Made by a program: the position numbers and the translations under genes. Of a stretch of 64,000 bases of DNA, positions 1 through 12,489 are shown piece after piece. The notes beneath the pieces are model-generated. The model worked only from the letters and a program-made list of their open reading frames with translations, did no database searches and was not told where the DNA came from. The DNA is from Phragmites australis (Eukaryota > Streptophyta > Magnoliopsida > Poales > Poaceae), in the NCBI RefSeq assembly GCF_958298935.1, contig NC_084927.1:37514501-37578500 (forward strand), given 5' to 3'. Every line of letters begins with the position of its first letter. Position 1 is the first letter of the stretch.

Positions 1-1332
1 CTCCGGATGGGTTCGACTCCTTGCGGTGGTGCATCAGGCGGAGGTCGTGGGCGGCGTCCACGGCGCATCGGGGCCGGCCGGCCGAGAGGGGGCGCCACCG
101 CCAGCGCAACACAAGAACACCGCCACCTTTGGCTTTTCGACGCGAAACAGAACTGGGGGCGAGTGGAACAGCGCTCGGGCCCGCGATCTGAGCCAAAAGC
201 CGGAGGGCGCTCCCTGCCCCTGCCCCTGCCCCTGCCCGTGTCCATCGCTCTCTGCCGACGACCACCGTGCGGCCGGGCCCGCCCCGCCTGTGCCGCGCCG
301 CGCCCGCGGGGACCCCCCGGCAGGCCGCGAGGCGCGTGCGTGCCGTGCAGTAGTAACACGCCTGCGACTGCGGGAGTGTGTTCAGGTCTGCTTCACAGGA
401 TGACCCCAGGCAGGGCACGGTACCGTGCGCGTGCATGCGTTCCGTGTGCGGCCGCCCGCGTGCGCGTCTGCTGGCACCAAGGCACTGTTGCAACCAGCAG
501 TTGGGGTCAGCAGCGAAACGGTGCTGTAGACGGCTGGCAGACCTGAGCTGTGTTGCTTGCTTCTGTGCCCGCGCGCGGTGCCGAGCCGGGACTGAAGCGA
601 GCGCGAGATCTTTACCCTTCTCATAGGCTACTTGATCGGGCGTTCGTGCGTGCCGCGACATTTTCTACGTTGAGCTGACATGGTAAATAACCTTTTGCTG
701 GGCCATCTGAAGTCCAAACTATCCGACTGCCCATGGAAACGATATGTAATAAATAGCCAGTTTCTTCTCCGGAAACGAGTGGAGCCACCATATGCTGCGA
801 TGCTCAGCGGCACAGAGGATCGGCGGCTTGATTTGGAAAATATCGCCACTCGCAGTCTCGCACCACGAGGCCCTGCCGAGCACTCACACTCGCAGTCGCA
901 AACACCCACGAACCTCGAGCAAAGTTTCGAGATTCACGGTCCCCGGCCCCCGATCGAGGCCACCCTCTCCTCCCCAGCTTTCGCGCCTCCTCTAAATCAT
1001 TCCTCCATAATTCACATCGTCCCCCACCCTCCCTCCCTTCGGTCCCCATCTTTCTTTCTCCCCTCCTTGCCTACCCTTCTCTAGTACTCCTACCAGTAGT
1101 AGCAAGTGACGGCGGACGGCCGGGCCGGGTTACCTCTCTTCCGAGTCAAAATTCTCCTATTGCCACACAACACGGCTGCGTACCCGCTGTCGTATCTTCT
1201 CTCTTTTTTTTTAATGATGATTCGAGATTTCCCAGGAATCCTCTGTGGATCGTAGTCCGTTACGTCACAATGCCATTGTTTGACAGAGCTTTGAGCTTGT
1301 TTTTGCCGCCAATGCTAACATACGAATAGCTA

Positions 1333-1348
1333 GGGGGGGGGGGGGGGA
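1333..1348. repeat. Poly-G tract
   Basis: An uninterrupted run of about 15 G lies in AT-rich surroundings. Similar mononucleotide tracts occur as poly-C near 36418-36436 and poly-G near 54120-54130. Length calls in such tracts are unreliable in most assemblies. Confidence 0.7.
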
Positions 1349-2403
1349 TGTTAGTGCTAGGACAGTGCCGACAGTTTGCGTGCGTCACAGCAGTGAGGCT
1401 ACTTGCAGCCAGTTCATTAATTTTGCCCCTTGTCTACGTGGCTCATTGTGTTTCACAGAAGATGATCTCAAAAGTGTTGTCAAAATAGCTGGATGAAATT
1501 AGTGGACCGGCCCATATTTACATGCATGGTTAGTGACGGCACCTTTTCATATTTGCATAGACCTTGATGTTTCAAGCAACTTAAGATGTACGATCTGCCC
1601 CCAATCCGTGCATCCACAGCTGTGAACTGGCGTTAAATAATCGGTGTGTACTCTACTTAGGAACCAACATAATATGCAATCTAAGAAACTACTTGGCGCT
1701 CATCACCTAGCCAGTCAGCAATTCAGCATCCCTAAGAAAAAGGGGGGATCGAATCACTGGAGCTGTCCCGTAGTCCATCCAAAACCACAACTATTTCATA
1801 AACTCGCTTTCGCACGCCTTATTATGTTCTCTCAGCATGTTATGTTTTGACGCGATGCTCAGCATCTTCTGTCCTCCGTTTCATTTCATCCCTTCCCTCT
1901 TTCTGTCCCCTTGCTGTCTCCCTAGCTAGCTAGCCACCAATAGCATAAACAATACTGCAACATGCAACCACACGCTTGCAGTTCATCACAGCGATTTAAT
2001 TAGATTAGACCATCAAGAGACGAGAGAGAGAGAGGTGAAATAAAATAAAATTGCTGCTCCCCGTGACGCGCGAGCGTGCATGCATGCACTGCACTGCAAG
2101 GGGCCATGCATGCACTGGGTGAGGAGGCGTGGCGATCGGGTGGCTTTTGGCCAGGTGCGCACCGCGCGGCGCAGCCTTTGTTTGCTCCGCATGGCAGGAC
2201 GGACGCGCTCGGCAACTGTGAACCAACATGGCAGCCGCATGGGGCCTCCCCACGCACCTCAGCTGCACGGCACGGCTGCACCCAGCGCCAGTGGCCGGGT
2301 TGGGTCGGGATCAGATCAGTAAAAGCAAAAGCCACCCCCACCCCTACCACCATCGCGCCACGCCCCCACCCCTGCCGCAAGATCTATTCCTCCTAGTCTG
2401 ATT

Positions 2404-2432
2404 CTGCATCTGCGTCTGCGTCTGCGTCTGCT
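2404..2432. repeat. TCTGCG hexanucleotide microsatellite
   Basis: About four imperfect copies of TCTGCG/TCTGCA stand in tandem just after a CT-rich stretch. This is a short simple repeat with no coding context. Confidence 0.6.
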
Positions 2433-4364
2433 TGGCCACATTTCTAGCCACTCGATGGCTTAGTTCACCACTCCACGCTTCCTCTGCCTTTTTTTTTTTT
2501 TTTGCCATTTGGAAAAATAGCACTAAACAGTAAAAATGACACTATATCAGTGACACATGAACAGTAACATTTTTTTGTTGTTTTAGTGGTGTTTTTTTAA
2601 TTTCCCCTTTTTTATTATAAAAGAGGCATCGGCGGCCGGTGCTAGCAACAAGCAACCACTTTTTTTTTCAGAAAGTAGATAAGCTATTACTTTAACATGA
2701 ATAAGAGGAAAAAGGATAATAAAAAAGTCATAGTAAACGAGTTATAAGTGCAAAAGGAATACTTGTGTGGTGTGACAAAAAAGCCACTACTTTGGATTCC
2801 GATATGATTTGGATTGGAGCGACACCAAAACTACTACACGTACCAACCTTTGTTGTAAACCATTGATATCACGTGGGACCATTGCTCACTTTAAAGATCT
2901 TATTTAGAAATATAAGTTTTATGATTTGACTATTTGAAACGTTTGGTGTTTATATTTCTTTCAAAATTATTATATAAGACCATTTATTTACCTTAGGTAT
3001 TAGAAAAAAATCTCAAGCTCGGAATGGACCGGTAACCCACCACATTACAGTGTAAACTAAGTTATAAAAATTATTGGAATGGCTCACTCCCTAATTCAAA
3101 CTCCTCAGAGGTGTGGTCTTTAGGTCAGTGGCTATTTGCAGTAAGGAGTCTGCAATTGCGATTGCTCGTGCGCGTAGCAGTGCTGGGGGACACCCAACCC
3201 CACAAGCGCACACAGTGTCAGTGGTGTGGCGATCTTTCGGCCTTTTGCAAGTCCTCGGTGGTAATAATGGTGGCTGAAGATGAAGTGAGAGGTGAGGGAG
3301 GACTGGAGATGTGTGAGTGTGAGGTGATGAGATGACAATGCCCCCACTCCCTCCCCAAGTACTGCTGCCCCCACCGTCGATGCCGATGCAGCTGCCGCTG
3401 CAGTGTGCTTCTGTGTTGTGTTGCCTTCTGGATTGGAGATGGAAATATTCCCAAACTCGAGAAGAAAGATATTTTACATATCAAGACAGCGTCTCGTGGT
3501 AGTAATTCTTTTTCTTCTTCTTATCGATGATGGTCACGGACATATTGGCCTGTCTGGTTTAGTCTACCGTGTTGTGCCTTGTGAATTTGTGATCGTGGGC
3601 GTGTGCAGTGCAGTAACCGGTAGATAGATAGATTCGGCCTACGTGCATGATGACAGGAGAGATGACACGGTGAAAAGAGGAGTTCCGTTAGTCCTGCCAG
3701 TTGTATTGAAGCAGGAGATGAGCCTAATGAACATGTTCTGGCAATAGGTCCACTGTATTGGATCGAGATCTGTAATCTCTATCATTAATGCTTAAAGCAT
3801 GCCACATAGATGATCGTCTTTGGATGATGAAACTGTGTGTATCCGTACAAGGAGACACCTAGAAGAAGGCAAGGCAGCACATTACACGCATGAATATTTT
3901 ATTTCTTTAAGGCCAAAGGAGCCTCCAGAATTTATATTGAGAGCAAAAAATAAACGCATGAAAATAGTATTAGTTCTATTGGGCCGAACTAGGGTATCCT
4001 GGCTTCGCACCAAACAAAGCAGATGTGCATCGCTCGGGTTTGCTCAGTAGGCCGTAGCAGTCTTGTTCGCTCTGGGAAAACGCCCGTCCGCCTTCTTCGC
4101 TTCCTAGCCCATCAGATACTACGAGCAGAGAAGTTATAGGCTCTTCGGGCCAGCGCGGAGGGCGTCATGTCGGTCATTTTTTTAGGGCAGATCACAATAA
4201 CTTTATTCAGAAGGAGCAGGATTACAATCCCTAGAAGCGACCTCTCTTAACCAATCCGGAGAGGAGCTAAGCCAGGAACAAACAGGATTATCAGCCTCAT
4301 CTGCATCTCGCCTCTGTGCAGCGCTCTGCGTTGGGCTTTCAGTTGCATAGATGCCCGGTGCTCT

Positions 4365-5360
4365 CAGGGGCGAAGCTAGAGTACGAACTATCCGAGTGCA
4401 TACTTTAACATACACATGGCAATAAAAATTTAATGTAATTTACAAATAACAAATAAGTAACTATAGAAATACTTACCAAAATGAAGGATGATTACCATTT
4501 ATTAAAATAGCATAATAAAAGTAAATAACACCGAAATTGCAAACAAAATACAATCGGCATTAGCAAAATGCACCATTCAACATCGATGGCCTACAAAATA
4601 TGTAAAAAATATGACTTAACATTTTTTTTAATAAGAAACTGACTTGAGAAGATCAAATAAAAGTAATGCATTACCTTCTAGTATTTACGTTCTTTTAACA
4701 CCTTGAAGCAACGAACCACAACATCATTTGTACTTTTTTTGCATTTCTTATTTCTTCACATAGCAAATGAGGTTATTATTCATGTATTCATCACCAATAT
4801 GATTGCGCGAATATGTTTTCACAATTTTTACAGCTGAAAAGCATCTCTCAACTGTAGCTAGCAGTGACGTCAAGCAATACAAGTATTAGCTTCAAACATC
4901 GATAAACCAAAGGATAGCATGTTTTCTTGTCTCTACCATTTTTGTGAAAGCTCGATAATAGTGTGTATATTGAAGAATCTATCTTCCCTCACATCAGCCA
5001 TGTAAAGAGAAAAAAATGATTAAGTTCCTTCAATTCTCCATAATCAAAATTATTAGGATATAATTTAGTCAGGCTTATCAAACTCTCTACATTGAAATCG
5101 TGAAATGAATCTCTTGGATTGAAAGTAGCTTAGCAAACAAGCAGTCGAGAAGTTGTCTCGTTAAAGTGACTATCAAGCTCTTGAAGTAGCCAATTAAAAA
5201 CGTCATTAAAGTAATCAACTTCAAAATGATGCTTATTGGTAATTCCATATTTTTGCCTTGACTTCTTTGGGTTAATATATGCCTCATCTATGTCCACCTT
5301 GAATATATCATGCTTGTCACAAAATGCACACTTCACATAGGATTTTCTCCCACTCATCTC
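4365..5360 (-). pseudogene. Decayed hAT transposase (TTF/ZMYM1-like type)
   Basis: Reading the minus strand from about 5357 gives a frame containing VDYFNDVFNWLLQELDSHF, then a broken continuation with SLTKLYPNNF, ADVREDRFFN and finally TVERCFSAVKIVKTYSRNHI at about 4790-4850. The last piece matches the conserved C-terminal dimerisation region of plant hAT transposases (ERxFSAMKxxKTxLRNxM). Stops and frameshifts separate the pieces, so it is not functional. At 4365 the sequence CAGGGGCGAAGCTAGAG resembles the terminal inverted repeat of this hAT class and would be the 3' end of the element. I could not find a convincing opposite terminus or target duplication. The family assignment is fairly secure; the element limits are not. 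Confidence 0.6.
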
Positions 5361-5419
5361 TTCTAATTTCTTCTAAATGGCTTATAGTTGCTTTCACACA
5401 ATAGCATTCACAATATCTT

Positions 5420-7360
5420 AATCTTGACCAAGTGTGTATGGGGGACCATCTACACTTAGTGTACTAGGAGAGCCAACTACACAGCGGTATGAAATACCTT
5501 TGACACAATCAATAAATGGTGGACCACAACAGGCTCCATGCAAGGAGTGTCGCTTAAGGCCTTTAGATCCCTTATCATCATTACAATTTGGAAGCTATGT
5601 AACGATAGGAATGGAAGAATTTTCTAACACCGTAAAAATACGATGATCGCCCTGGTGGCGAAAATCAAGAGGAGACTCGGGCTTAGTACTGACTGGAGGC
5701 AAGAGCCTAGCATCTATTCTTTCGCAACTCTAATTGGTTTCCTTTTTTTTTATCTCTAATTGGTCCAGGAGTTGGGGCGAATTCAACGGAGCATGAGCAA
5801 ACGCCTGGACCGACGCGGTCCAGTGTGGCTGCGCAAAGGCCGGCCAGAAAGCCTGGATCTAGTACGATCAGCCCAGCAGGTTGGAAAGGCCATGCCTTCT
5901 TTTTGCAGCCCGACTTATGCAGGAGGCTTGGCGTACAAGTAGAAGTGTAGAGCGGACGATTGAGCTTGAGCCCCGCCATCCATGGAGGGAGGTCGCCGCA
6001 AAACCATGATCAGCTAACGCACGGACGACGCACGCAGCACAAATCCCAAACGAAACACGCCGCCCCGTACGCACCGCGGGCACTGAGGCGCCATGAGCTC
6101 TAAATACGGGCGGCGCGGGTCTATGCTATGCGGTCCGGACTTGCAGGTGACCAAACTTCCGGACTCCCAGATGACGTACAGATCAAGCAGCGAAGCGATC
6201 GCCGCAGATAAGCATCGTCCGTCCGGCCTTTCTGCTACAACCAACTCTGTGGAACTGAACGGTGTTGGCGGCCGCGTGGCCTTGTCCCCGAAGAGGTCAG
6301 CGGCGGGTTGGAGGGAGGCCGCTCGGCCGGCCCTGGCGCAGGGAGCTCTGGCGGCCATCTCTCCTCGCCGCTGCACGCGCGCAAGGCAGTTGCAGAGGCG
6401 GGTTAGTACTTGGTAGAGGTCGCTCTTCGTGGAGGCGGAATCGGGGCCAGGGCTTGCGTCAATCGCGGCCGCACATATCGGATCCAAGACACCCAGTCTG
6501 ATAAAAGAAAATTCTATTGGACCCGAAAGTCCTTTTCTTTTTCTGTGACGACACGTATCTCCTTTTATCTTTTTATTCTTTAATCTAATTTTGATTAAAG
6601 AATATATGACTAAATCAGAGTCTCACTACGGCTGCACATATCGGATCCAACAGACCCAGGCTGGTCGGTATTTCAGTTACCGTCCGGGCTGGCTGTAACA
6701 GACCGCGCTTCACGCCACGTCTCGCCGGGGCACCGCCGCATACCGACTGTCTCCTGCGTCGACGGATGATATTAGTGTAGAGTAAGGGACACCGGATCAT
6801 CAGACAAGAAAGTTATTAGTGTAGAGTAACAAAAACATAGTTGCACCACTTGTCCACTGCCTCACCCAAAGACCCAAACCATACTGAACTTCGTCAGTGT
6901 TGGCTGTTTAAAAACATCATACTCACTGAACATTGTTCTGCAGCTATTACTACTTATAATCTTGATGGATCTTGCTTAGCTTGCAATAAAATTGAAAACG
7001 ACCTCAACGAATCAATGTCAAATAGAAGTAAAATACTGAAACAAAGACCCACAAAATTTGGATCATATGAGACGTTCCAAGACATACCACAAATCTGCAG
7101 AAAAGCTGCTCATATAAGCGCTTGATTATTGTCCTGAGGGTTTAAACCTACAAACCATTTTTACACTCTGGTGATCTTGCAACCACCTTATGAAGAAAAG
7201 ATGATGCTCATATCATTTTACTTGAGAGGAGAGCAAGACAAAGAGAACTCTCAGCATTTCACGCTATGCAATATTATGTACAACTAATAATTTTTTGAAA
7301 CTATCAGGCTGAACCTGCTCAAGCAAATTAGAACCACTAAGAAACTCCATAACTGCATTT
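5420..7360. other. Intergenic DNA with a 33-base direct repeat
   Basis: No gene could be supported. Two near-identical stretches containing GCACATATCGGATCCAA lie at about 6468-6497 and 6631-6660 in the same orientation, roughly 163 bases apart. They could be the ends of a small insertion or a tandem duplication. Downstream of 7130 the sequence is probably the 3' UTR and flank of the minus-strand receptor kinase. Confidence 0.35.
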
Positions 7361-7363
7361 ACT

Positions 7364-10300
7364 TCAGTATTCTGCAATGTCATCTAGCCATGTGACTAAC
7401 TGCTGCGATGTTGGTCTCGACTTAGGAGCAGAAGTCACACAAAGGCATGCTATCTCGAGGACTCTCATCAACTGGCTTTCATTCTCCTTGTCCTGTATGC
7501 TTGGATGGAATACTTCAGTTTCCCTGCCCTCCTCCTTCATCTGAAGCACCCACGACACAACGTCTCTGCTCACTTTTGGCTTGCACATGTCCACGGGCCT
7601 CCGACCAGTGAGTAGCTCGAGCAGAACAATTCCAAAGCTGTACACATCACCCTTATAAGTCGCTACAGGTGATTGCCCATATTCAGGAGGAATGTAGCCC
7701 AAGGTTCCCACTACATCTGTTGTCACATGTGTCTCGTATGCGCAGATGAGCCTTGCTAAGCCAAAGTCGGCCAGATGGGCTTCAAAGTTCTCATCCAGAA
7801 GGATATTGCTTGACTTGATATCTCGATGCAATATGTGGGGATCACAAGACATATGCAAGTATGCCAACCCCCTCGCTGCACCCTGTGCTATCCGTAGCCT
7901 CTTCCGCCAATCCAGAAGCACCCCGCTATCAACAGTCTCGTGAAGCCAGTAGTCCAAGCTGCCATTCTCCATAAATGAGTATATCAATAGCCTGTCATTG
8001 CCAACCTTGCAATAACCTTGCAGCAAGACAAGGTTTTCATGCTGAGCCCGTGAAAGTGTCTCCACCTCGGCTTGGAACTCCCGTTCAATCTGAGAGTAGT
8101 CACCTGAAAGCCTTTTGATTGCAACCCTCCTCCCATCTGGTAGTGTTGATTTGTAGACAAGGCCAAAACCACCACATCCAACTATATGGGCTTGATCAAA
8201 GTTGTTGGTAGACTTCAAGATGTCCTCAATGCTGAGTTCTTTGTTGTTTTGGAAAAGCAGCACCAGGCATGAGTTAGAAGACTCTGAGCAATCTTCAGCA
8301 TTTGCTACGGCCTTTGGATTGTGCTCTTGCATTCTTGAATGAACAATCCTTGACATGATCACATAAGCACAAAACAAGATAAAAATAACTCCAACTGCAG
8401 TTCCCAGCCCAAGGGCAACAAAGGCGGCTTTGCTCTTTTTATGGTGTGCATTATCCACAAATGCAGTCTTCCCTGAGCAGGAGGAATTCCGAAGAAGGCA
8501 GAGTGCAGAGTTGCCGATAAAGTCCTCATTTGTGAATGTGGAGAATTGCCCACCAGTTGGGATATCTCCAGCCAAATTGTTATATGACACATCAAACTTG
8601 GAGAGAAAATTCAGCTTCGTTAGAGACAACGGTATTGTCCCATTGAAATTGTTGTGGGCCAAATTCAGCACTTCCAAGCTCGACATGTTTGATAACTCAT
8701 CAGGAATTGGCCCTGAGAAGTTGTTCCAGCTCAAGTCCAGCTGATAAAGCTTCACAAGATGACCAAAGCTTGAGAAGACTGGCCCAACAAGCAAGTTGTT
8801 TGAGAGTATCAGTGACGGTGGAAAGCTGCTGACTTGGTTATACTGCAAGCCTTTGCCAGTTAAATTCTTCTTGATGAATAGTGGAAGGTCCTCTGTTGAT
8901 GACTGCCCACTTGAGCCATTAATCGAAATCAATCTCCTCATCTGAGTAAAGCTTTCGGGAAGCTCCCCGCTGAATGAATTGTTTGACAGGTCAATGTAGA
9001 AAAGATTGTTCAGATTTCCTAACCATGGCGGGATATTCCCATTTAACTTGTTCCACGAAATGTCCAGCACACTGAGGCTCTCCAAGTTCCGCAGCCAAGG
9101 CGGAATTATGCCCGAGAGTAAACAGTTTGCCAGGACAAGCACCTGCATGCTCCTGAACCCATTGATACCATCCACTGGCATTGTCTCACCACCACGGAAA
9201 TTCTTGGTGAGCACCAAACTCATCAGGTTGGGCAGGTGCTGCAAGACTTGCAATGCCGACGACAGGTTGGTGAAGCCATTCCCTGTCAGTGAGAGGTACG
9301 ACAGGGATCTCAAATCCTTGAAGCCCTCTGGAATCTCCCCCACAAGCTTGTTCCTTGCAAGGTTCAACGTCCTCAACTCGGTGCAATACGCGATAACAGG
9401 AGGTATAGCACCACTCAGATTGTTGGTTCCAGCATCAAAAGTGTTCAGCCTTGGCAGCAAGTTGAAGTCAATAGCAATCTCACCAGACAGCGAGTTGTTC
9501 CTTAGGCTGATTACCCTCAGCATTGGGCACCTCGACAGGGAAGCAGGCAATTCGCCACTGAACCCGTTGGAGGCCAAGTTTATGGACTCCAGCCTCCTCA
9601 TACCTCCAAACACATCAGGGATGGAGCCGGTGAACCTGTTATAGGATAGGTCAAGCTGCACAAGCTGAGAGAGGTTACCAAGGGAATTGCCGAGGTTACC
9701 GGATAGCTGATTTTCCTGTAAGCCCAGCCTCCTCAACTTCGGCATCGTGTAAAGGTCGCCGGGGATGCTCCCAGTCAAGCCATTGGCGTCGAGAGAGAGG
9801 TCGGCGAGAGCCTTGCACAGGCTAAAGCCGCCGGGGACCTCACCGGAGAACGCATTCCACGAGAACCGCAGAACCTCGACCGGCGCAACACAGAGCGCGG
9901 TTGCGTTGATGCCACCGGTGAAGGTGTTGCCGGAGATATCAAGAATTGTCAGGTTCACCGCGCCGGGGAAAGCAGGGTGCGACCCGTTGAAGGCGTTGAA
10001 GGAGATGTTGACCACCTCGATGGCCAGGAAGCCGAAGTCGCTCGCCGGGAACGGGCCGGAGAGCCCGTTCGAACTCAGGTCGAGCACCCGCAGCCTCGCG
10101 AGCTGGCCGAGCTCCGCCGGCGCCGGGCCACGAAGAGAGTTCCGGGAGAGGTTTAGCGTCGCGAGGCCATCGAGGGAGGAGACCGAGGAGGAGATGCCGC
10201 CATGGAGACTCTTGTTGGAGAGATCCAACCCAACCACCCTGCCAAGATCGCAGGTGACGCCGGTCCAGGAACAGCAGGCGGCGGCGTCGGCACCCCATCC

Positions 10301-10456
10301 CACAAGCCCGGCGCCCTTCCTGTCCAAGGCATTGGAGAAAGCAAGGAGGGCCTTCAGGTCAGTGGGGTGGCACGTCTGGTTCAGGGACTGAGCGCCACGG
10401 ACGTGGAGCAGAACGGAGATGAGCAAGAAATGGAACAACCAGCAGCAGTCTCCCAT
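7364..10456 (-). CDS. PSKR1: LRR receptor-like kinase, phytosulfokine receptor (PSKR1) type
   Basis: The predicted protein has 1030 residues and no intron. It starts MGDCCWLFHFLLISVLLHV, a clear signal peptide; an in-frame ATG 63 bases upstream would bury this peptide, so I prefer 10456. The order is: a cysteine pair before the first repeats (residues about 50-60, ACCSWTGVTC), about twenty LRRs, an island (ISINGSSGQSSTEDLPLFIK) between late LRRs as in PSKRs, a few more LRRs, a membrane helix around VALGLGTAVGVIFILFCAYV, then a kinase from roughly 755 to 1020. The kinase shows GCGGFGLVYK, the Lys of VAIKRL, HRDIKSSN, DFGLAR and YIPPEYG, so it is an intact RD kinase. In known PSKRs the ectodomain binds the sulfated pentapeptide phytosulfokine at the plasma membrane with SERK co-receptors. 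A truncated paralogue lies at 41.8-44.0 kb. The family call is firm; strict orthology to PSKR1 is inferred. Confidence 0.93.
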   Translation of the reverse strand: MGDCCWLFHFLLISVLLHVRGAQSLNQTCHPTDLKALLAFSNALDRKGAGLVGWGADAAACCSWTGVTCDLGRVVGLDLSNKSLHGGISSSVSSLDGLATLNLSRNSLRGPAPAELGQLARLRVLDLSSNGLSGPFPASDFGFLAIEVVNISFNAFNGSHPAFPGAVNLTILDISGNTFTGGINATALCVAPVEVLRFSWNAFSGEVPGGFSLCKALADLSLDANGLTGSIPGDLYTMPKLRRLGLQENQLSGNLGNSLGNLSQLVQLDLSYNRFTGSIPDVFGGMRRLESINLASNGFSGELPASLSRCPMLRVISLRNNSLSGEIAIDFNLLPRLNTFDAGTNNLSGAIPPVIAYCTELRTLNLARNKLVGEIPEGFKDLRSLSYLSLTGNGFTNLSSALQVLQHLPNLMSLVLTKNFRGGETMPVDGINGFRSMQVLVLANCLLSGIIPPWLRNLESLSVLDISWNKLNGNIPPWLGNLNNLFYIDLSNNSFSGELPESFTQMRRLISINGSSGQSSTEDLPLFIKKNLTGKGLQYNQVSSFPPSLILSNNLLVGPVFSSFGHLVKLYQLDLSWNNFSGPIPDELSNMSSLEVLNLAHNNFNGTIPLSLTKLNFLSKFDVSYNNLAGDIPTGGQFSTFTNEDFIGNSALCLLRNSSCSGKTAFVDNAHHKKSKAAFVALGLGTAVGVIFILFCAYVIMSRIVHSRMQEHNPKAVANAEDCSESSNSCLVLLFQNNKELSIEDILKSTNNFDQAHIVGCGGFGLVYKSTLPDGRRVAIKRLSGDYSQIEREFQAEVETLSRAQHENLVLLQGYCKVGNDRLLIYSFMENGSLDYWLHETVDSGVLLDWRKRLRIAQGAARGLAYLHMSCDPHILHRDIKSSNILLDENFEAHLADFGLARLICAYETHVTTDVVGTLGYIPPEYGQSPVATYKGDVYSFGIVLLELLTGRRPVDMCKPKVSRDVVSWVLQMKEEGRETEVFHPSIQDKENESQLMRVLEIACLCVTSAPKSRPTSQQLVTWLDDIAEY

Positions 10457-11030
10457 CTCCGGCGAGAGGCGGCGGCGGGATCGGCAATCGGGAAAGGGGT
10501 CTCTTTTCCAGCAGGGCATGAAAAACTGCAAGGTCCCGGCAAGGAATTATTGCCAAAACTCACACCACCTTGCGAAGTTGCATGAATCCAAGCATGAAGA
10601 ACACGCATGCACAGCACTGATCACAAAGAGAAATTGTTGCAAGAACTCAACAAAAGAAGCAAGACCTGTCCTTTAAACAAAATCCAGACAGGTTCAGTGA
10701 ACCAAGAGCAACTCTTGCATGGAAAATTTCTTCATTTTCTCTCTCTCGCGCTGAATCGCAAGATTTCGAGACGCGGAAGTGCAGAACGAGGACGAGGACA
10801 TCACAGGAACAAGAGGGGGAAAGTCAGAAGAAAGAAAGGGACGGTCGGTTTTGACTCCAATGCGCTCAGCGGTGCGGGTTGGATTTGTTTATCACCCTTC
10901 CTCTCCCTCTGCTTCCCTTTCTTTAATCAGAGATTCATTTCCATTTTATTTTTCTTTCCTTCCTCTCTCCTCATACTTTCTCGTGTCTTCTCTTTCACTG
11001 GTAGGCGCACCAGTCCTGGTTGTGCATTTG
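10457..11030 (-). promoter_or_regulatory. 5' flank of the receptor kinase, duplicated at 44.0-44.67 kb
   Basis: The sequence upstream of the PSKR start matches the sequence upstream of the truncated copy almost base for base up to about 11025, including the CT-rich stretch at 10895-10985. It therefore contains the leader and proximal promoter carried along in the duplication. The copy at 44.3 kb holds a 192-base insertion absent here (see 44335-44526); this locus keeps the unoccupied site, TTGTTTATC, at about 10884-10892. Confidence 0.7.
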
Positions 11031-12237
11031 GTATGGAGATTCAACTGCAATTAATAAGCGGCATGCATTCTGGACTTCTGGTGGAGGAAATAGGTGAGCA
11101 GATCAAACGGGGTGTGAGAATAAATACAACTAGACAAGGTGGGGCGGTTTGGACTTTGAAGAGACAGGAAGAGAGAGGGAGGTCAGAGTCAAGGCGATGG
11201 CGACAGCAGCAGTGGTGGAGCAAGTTGCGGAAGAGTACACTGTACACTGCAGCTATCAGCTCTCAGTAAACCTAACCGCCCTGCGCAGAGGAGCCAGTTG
11301 GTGATGAAATTAATTAATCACCGTATTCACGAATCGCTTAAATGCATATTCTCTAGATTATGTGCACTGTTGTTATCAGCATTACGGTAGTGCATTTACA
11401 CGTATTATTTTTACTAGTAAAAATGCAGCCCCAGAAATTGGCTGAACCTGAGTGTTAACCTGACGACTGACGACCATGACCTTGGTTTTGAATAATACAA
11501 TCTCTTGTTTATTTCATTCTAAACTAAACATCCTTGCAATTATAGGATTGTTTCCAATTGAAACCCCTCAGGAAAAGGCAAAAAATGGGCAGTTATCTAG
11601 CTAATAGCTGCCAGCTCGATCCTAGACTGATGAATTAGCTGCTTAAATTGCTGGTGTTGTTGTGCACGGCAGTACGTAACAGCTAGTACTACCACTAGGT
11701 CCACTACTAGCCTGTCACTGTAGAAACAGACGTGGACCTCTTTGCATGCATGGCAGAAGGTCGACCTCTGTTGAATTCGTTTGCATGTAAACCGACGTAT
11801 TGATCGTCTTTATGAGGGATGCAGAATTTTAGGTGGGCGGTAAGTTCGGTTGGTTGGGAGCATCCGAAAGGAAAGTCAAGGTTCTGGAACTAAGGGGAAA
11901 GAGAGAAATCAAAGAAATGGCAAAGGGAGATTAAACGACGGAAGTAGAGTTATGTTCGGTACAGTTTTTTTTTATTTAAATTTTCGGCGGAGAGTGATTT
12001 TCTGGTAAAAATGATTGTCTAGAATAAATTATATATAGTAAATGATTCTGTGTGAAAAGTGAATAAGGTGAAATTGTTTTTTTCAGGTCCCAAACTTCTA
12101 GTTTATTTCAGAAAATTATTCTTACGGATTCTACTTAATTACCTAAAAGCTGAAATCTGCTGTTTGTCAGAGCTCCCATAATATTAAAAAGAAAGCTGCT
12201 CCAGAAGTTCTGCCAAACAAACCTAAAATACAGTATT
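11030..12237. other. Intergenic DNA without recognised features
   Basis: The stretch is AT-rich with scattered short palindromes. No conserved open frame, terminal repeat or RNA gene is visible to me. Confidence 0.4.
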
Positions 12238-12489
12238 GGGCTTACTAAAGATGTCCAAATGGGTCGTGCCTATTGGGCCGACCCGAGGCACGGAACTATA
12301 GGCACGGCCCGGGCACGGCCGGCCCATCACGGCACGGCCCACCGTGCCGGCTCGGCACGTAATGGCCCACGGCACGGCACGGCCCACCGCGGGGGGCACG
12401 GCCTGGCCGGCACGTGGGGGCACGATGGGCCGGAGGGGGCACGCGGGGTCACGCGGGTTAACGGGTTAAACGGGCCGGGAAACTCCTCT

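Larger units (their letters stand above)
1..4180. other. Left-edge intergenic DNA, no supported gene
   Basis: The first 600 bases are very GC-rich and hold long open frames, but these have low-complexity Arg/Pro/Ala composition and no recognisable domain, so I do not call them genes. Simple repeats are present: CCCCTG units near 212-240, a G run near 1333-1348, and TCTGCG hexamers near 2404-2432. From about 2470 the DNA becomes AT-rich with T runs. This could be the 5' flank of a gene to the left of the window. I see no RNA gene or mobile element that I can delimit. Confidence 0.4.

Noticed and set aside
1..30. GGGTTCGACTCC resembling a tRNA T-loop at the window start
   Set aside because: The rest of the tRNA would lie outside the window and no CCA-adjacent acceptor stem can be paired.
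7..1084. Several long open frames on both strands in the GC-rich left edge
   Set aside because: Arg/Pro/Ala-rich composition follows GC content, frames overlap on both strands, and no domain is recognisable.
4365..5655. A complete hAT element bounded by CAGGGGCG at 4365 and CGCCCTG near 5647
   Set aside because: The right terminus matches poorly and the flanking eight bases differ, so only the transposase relic is called.
9006..10391. Long plus-strand open frames opposite the receptor kinase
   Set aside because: Antisense shadows of the LRR coding sequence, with a matching set opposite the paralogue at 42547-44055.
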